From Cymbidium sinense (lineage: Eukaryota; Streptophyta; Magnoliopsida; Asparagales; Orchidaceae), in NCBI GenBank assembly GCA_021442155.1, contig CM038216.1, positions 161,247,983 through 161,311,982 on the forward strand: a stretch of DNA of 64,000 bases, in the 5' to 3' direction. Shown in pieces: positions 61,930-64,000 of this stretch. The notes below the pieces were generated by a model. It saw nothing but the letters and a program-made list of their open reading frames with translations, was not told where the DNA came from and ran no database searches. Every line of letters begins with the position of its first letter. Within the stretch, counting starts at the first letter, position 1. The translations under genes were made by a program, and so were the position numbers.

Positions 61930-63400
61930 GAACAAATTTAAATGAGTCAAAAGTGGGTTGGACCAAATTTCATGTCATTTGGAGTTCATTTAGTTTAATC
62001 TGGGGCCAAATTGGGTCAAAATGGGTTAGGTTGACCAATTGGTCAAATTGGGTCAAACCAAGGGTTGGGTCAAGTTCAAATGATCGTTTGGAGTATATTA
62101 GTTTAATTGGTTTAAATCAATTTTATTTAATTTAAATTTTGGCCAATTTGATCCTTTAGGTCAATTTGGGCTAAGTTGACCAATTTGACCCAAATGACTA
62201 AATTGGCTTGAATCATGGCTTAGTTTGGGTTTGGTTGATCATTTGGAATATATTATAGGCTTTGGTTAAGTTCAATTTGAATTTTATTAGGTATTAGGTT
62301 AAGTTGGGCTAAGTTGAATGAGGTTGACCAATTGGTCAAATTGGGCTTAATTAAGGCTTTAGTCAAGTTCAATAATCAATTTAGAATGAATTTGAGCCAT
62401 TAGTTGCAGTCAATTTTATTTAGGTTACAATTTGGCTAGTTTGGGTTCATATGGGTTAAAGGGTTGCTTTGGTCAATAGACTAGGTTGACTTGGTTTGAC
62501 CCAATTCATGATAATTGATTAACCTAGGATGATCAACAATCATGACTTGAAGTTTGGATTGGCTTAATTCACTTTGATTTGAATTGAATTGGATTTTGAT
62601 TCATGTAGGTTAAATTGACCACTTTGGGTCAAGTGAGCAAATTGGGTTTAGTTGGTTTGACATTGAGTTAGGTTTGATTTAACTGAGTTTATATATAGAT
62701 TTAGGGTTGATATATAAATCCAATTGCAATTGATTTGGTTTAAACGAGTTTTGGTTCATTTGAATATTTCAAGTCAAATGGGCTAGGTTGCATTTTGACT
62801 TGAATTGGTCATGATTTTGCTTGATGATTGTAGATTTTATTTATATTTGGATAGATGATTGAAGGAATGACTGACTTAAGAGAAAATCAATTGATTTTGA
62901 TTTGATTTAGATAGGATTTGGCCAAGTTTAAGGAATTAGCTTAAATGGTTTGAATTAGATTTTGATTTGATTTTGGATTTAGTTATAGCTATTTGAATTA
63001 TATTTCATTTATATTTGGAAATATAAATGAAGATATAAATGATTTATGAGAAAATCACTTGAGTTTGAATTGATTTGGAAGCAAATTTGACCAAGCTCAT
63101 GGATGTAAGTCAAAAGGGCATAGAAGGAAATTTGGTTGAGTTTGAATTTGATCATGTGATTGAATCATTTGAAGTTGAGTTTGAATTAGAATTTGATAGT
63201 TTGATTGAAAGATTGAATTGATATTTGAGGAAATCAAATGAATTGGGTTTGATTTGGATTTGGTTAAGGCTAAGTCCATAGGATGAAATCAAAGGGCTTA
63301 GGAAGGGTTTGATCAAGGGCTTCAATCATTTGGCTTGGAATTTAGACTTAGATTTGGAATATGAATTGGAATTTGAGATTTGGATTTAAGATTTGAATTT
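61930..63400 (-). repeat. GGTCAA/TTGACC low-complexity tract of copy E
   Basis: Reverse-complement counterpart of 2280-3330, longer and cleaner in its first 600 bases. The perfect palindrome TTGACCAATTGGTCAA occurs at 62031-62046 and 62324-62339. From about 62800 on it turns into TTGGATTTGATTTGGA-type words. Confidence 0.8.
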
Positions 63401-63627
63401 GGATTGGATTTAAGAAGGTGCACATGAATTGAGTTTAGGCTATAGGTAATTTTCTTAAGTCCCTAAGGCTTGGCCTAATCCTATGATTAATCTTTCTAAG
63501 TCTCTAGGCTTAGGTTAAGTGTTCACAAAATAACTAGAAGTCTCTTATGATTAGGGAAGTCTTAGTGTCAAGAAGACTCCTATTTCTAGGAAGAGGAGAT
63601 TGAGAATTCACTCCAAAAGTGAGGTCA

Positions 63628-64000
63628 ATAAAAAGGCGCCCAATAGGTGTGGTGTAACTAACGAGGCACACCGCATGTATTGGTGTTAAACGAAATGATC
63701 AACAACATCCAAAAGATTGCAAACACTAATGGGAGTGATCTATACCTAAACCCGAGAGGTAGATAGAATCATGATTCTAACACAATGCAACTCAACTCAT
63801 GCCAAGGGCATAAGGAGCAAAGAAGAAATTTAATAAGAACTCCATATCAAGGATATGAAGGGAGATCTGCTAAAGGATCACAGATGCATTGGGCATGACA
63901 TGTCAGAGGTTTATACCAAAGGCATAAGGAAGAATTCATTGGGGATGAGAGTTTGATTGAATTTGTTAGATTCAGATTTTGATTTAGACTCCACTGAGGA
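63628..64000. other. right edge, no gene recognised
   Basis: Non-repetitive-looking DNA beyond copy E with words such as GGCGCCCAATAGGTGTGG, AACGAGGCACACCGC and CCAAGGGCATAAGGAG. It may be the internal region next to the giant LTR, but no primer-binding site or polypurine tract could be assigned. Confidence 0.35.

Larger units (their letters stand above)
55868..63627 (-). mobile_element. giant LTR-like repeat, copy E (longest copy)
   Basis: About 7.8 kb, minus-oriented, collinear with copy A throughout. Its 3' end at 55868 is TGGTGTTTATTTTTTGGATG. Then come GGTACTTATTAAAGTGATTG (about 55913), the TATAAGA block (57322-57328), three hairpin modules (58450-59050), GGGAGGTAGGAGTCATCCCA (60164), the GC island (60830-61700), the GGTCAA/TTGACC tract (61930-63400) and a 5' end whose minus strand reads TGACCTCACTTTTGGAGTGA. 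TG...CA termini hold at both ends, but the flanking five bases (GGTTG and ATAAA) do not match as a target duplication. No coding sequence is recognised. Confidence 0.6.

Noticed and set aside
63628..64000. GGCGCC-containing edge considered as a gypsy primer-binding site
   Set aside because: It lies on the wrong side relative to the minus-oriented copy E for a PBS following a 5' LTR, and no adequate tRNA complement is seen.

Overview
This is a window of AT-rich plant (angiosperm) nuclear DNA. The evidence is a seven-exon terpene synthase with GT/AG introns, a Mutator-like transposon, plant-type Ty1/copia and Ty3/gypsy relics, and very little uninterrupted coding sequence. The terpene synthase sequence looks angiosperm; I cannot name the species, and a magnoliid is only a guess. 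I see no bacterial features, no tRNA or rRNA genes and no CRISPR array. No protein gene here is both recognisable and demonstrably intact; the only unbroken recognisable reading frame is a 97-residue GRF zinc-finger ORF.

Layout. 1-2 kb: a Ty1/copia gag relic (+). 2.1-9.0 kb: copy A of a giant non-coding LTR-like repeat (+). 9.0-12.8 kb: polypurine tracts and the 3' LTR of a Sirevirus-like copia element (+). 12.8-20.2 kb: an oppositely oriented, apparently pol-less copia derivative (-), with a 3' LTR start, a plant-transposon-protein relic, gag, and a duplicated primer-binding site. 20.2-28.5 kb: AT-rich DNA with a gypsy integrase C-terminal relic at 24.6-25.0 kb. 28.7-32.1 kb: a terpene synthase gene (-), complete in exon structure but broken by a one-base frameshift and a stop codon. 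33.3-40.9 kb: a short-LTR copia relic whose LTR has been split by a 6.2-kb Mutator-like element (33481-39728). That element has roughly 250-bp terminal inverted repeats, a decayed MuDR-type transposase, a 128-bp minisatellite and a GRF zinc-finger ORF on the opposite strand. 41.2-63.6 kb: four more copies or fragments of the giant repeat (B +, C -, D -, E -).

The giant repeat is the dominant structure. Copies A and E run about 6.9 and 7.8 kb with TG...CA-like ends. They begin with a long TTGACC/GGTCAA-rich tract, pass through a short GC-rich island, carry one to three copies of a conserved hairpin-prone module, and end with a conserved TATAAGG promoter-like block about 1.5 kb before the 3' end. 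This is what an LTR with a very long U3 would look like, but no coding region, primer-binding site or target duplication could be paired with it by eye.

The pieces record successive insertions. The Mutator-like element entered a copia LTR, giant-repeat copies C, D and E abut head-to-tail, and B ends against an inverted fragment of its own family. All homology calls come from reading the sequence and recognising motifs; no database search was run. Borders of repeats are approximate unless stated.
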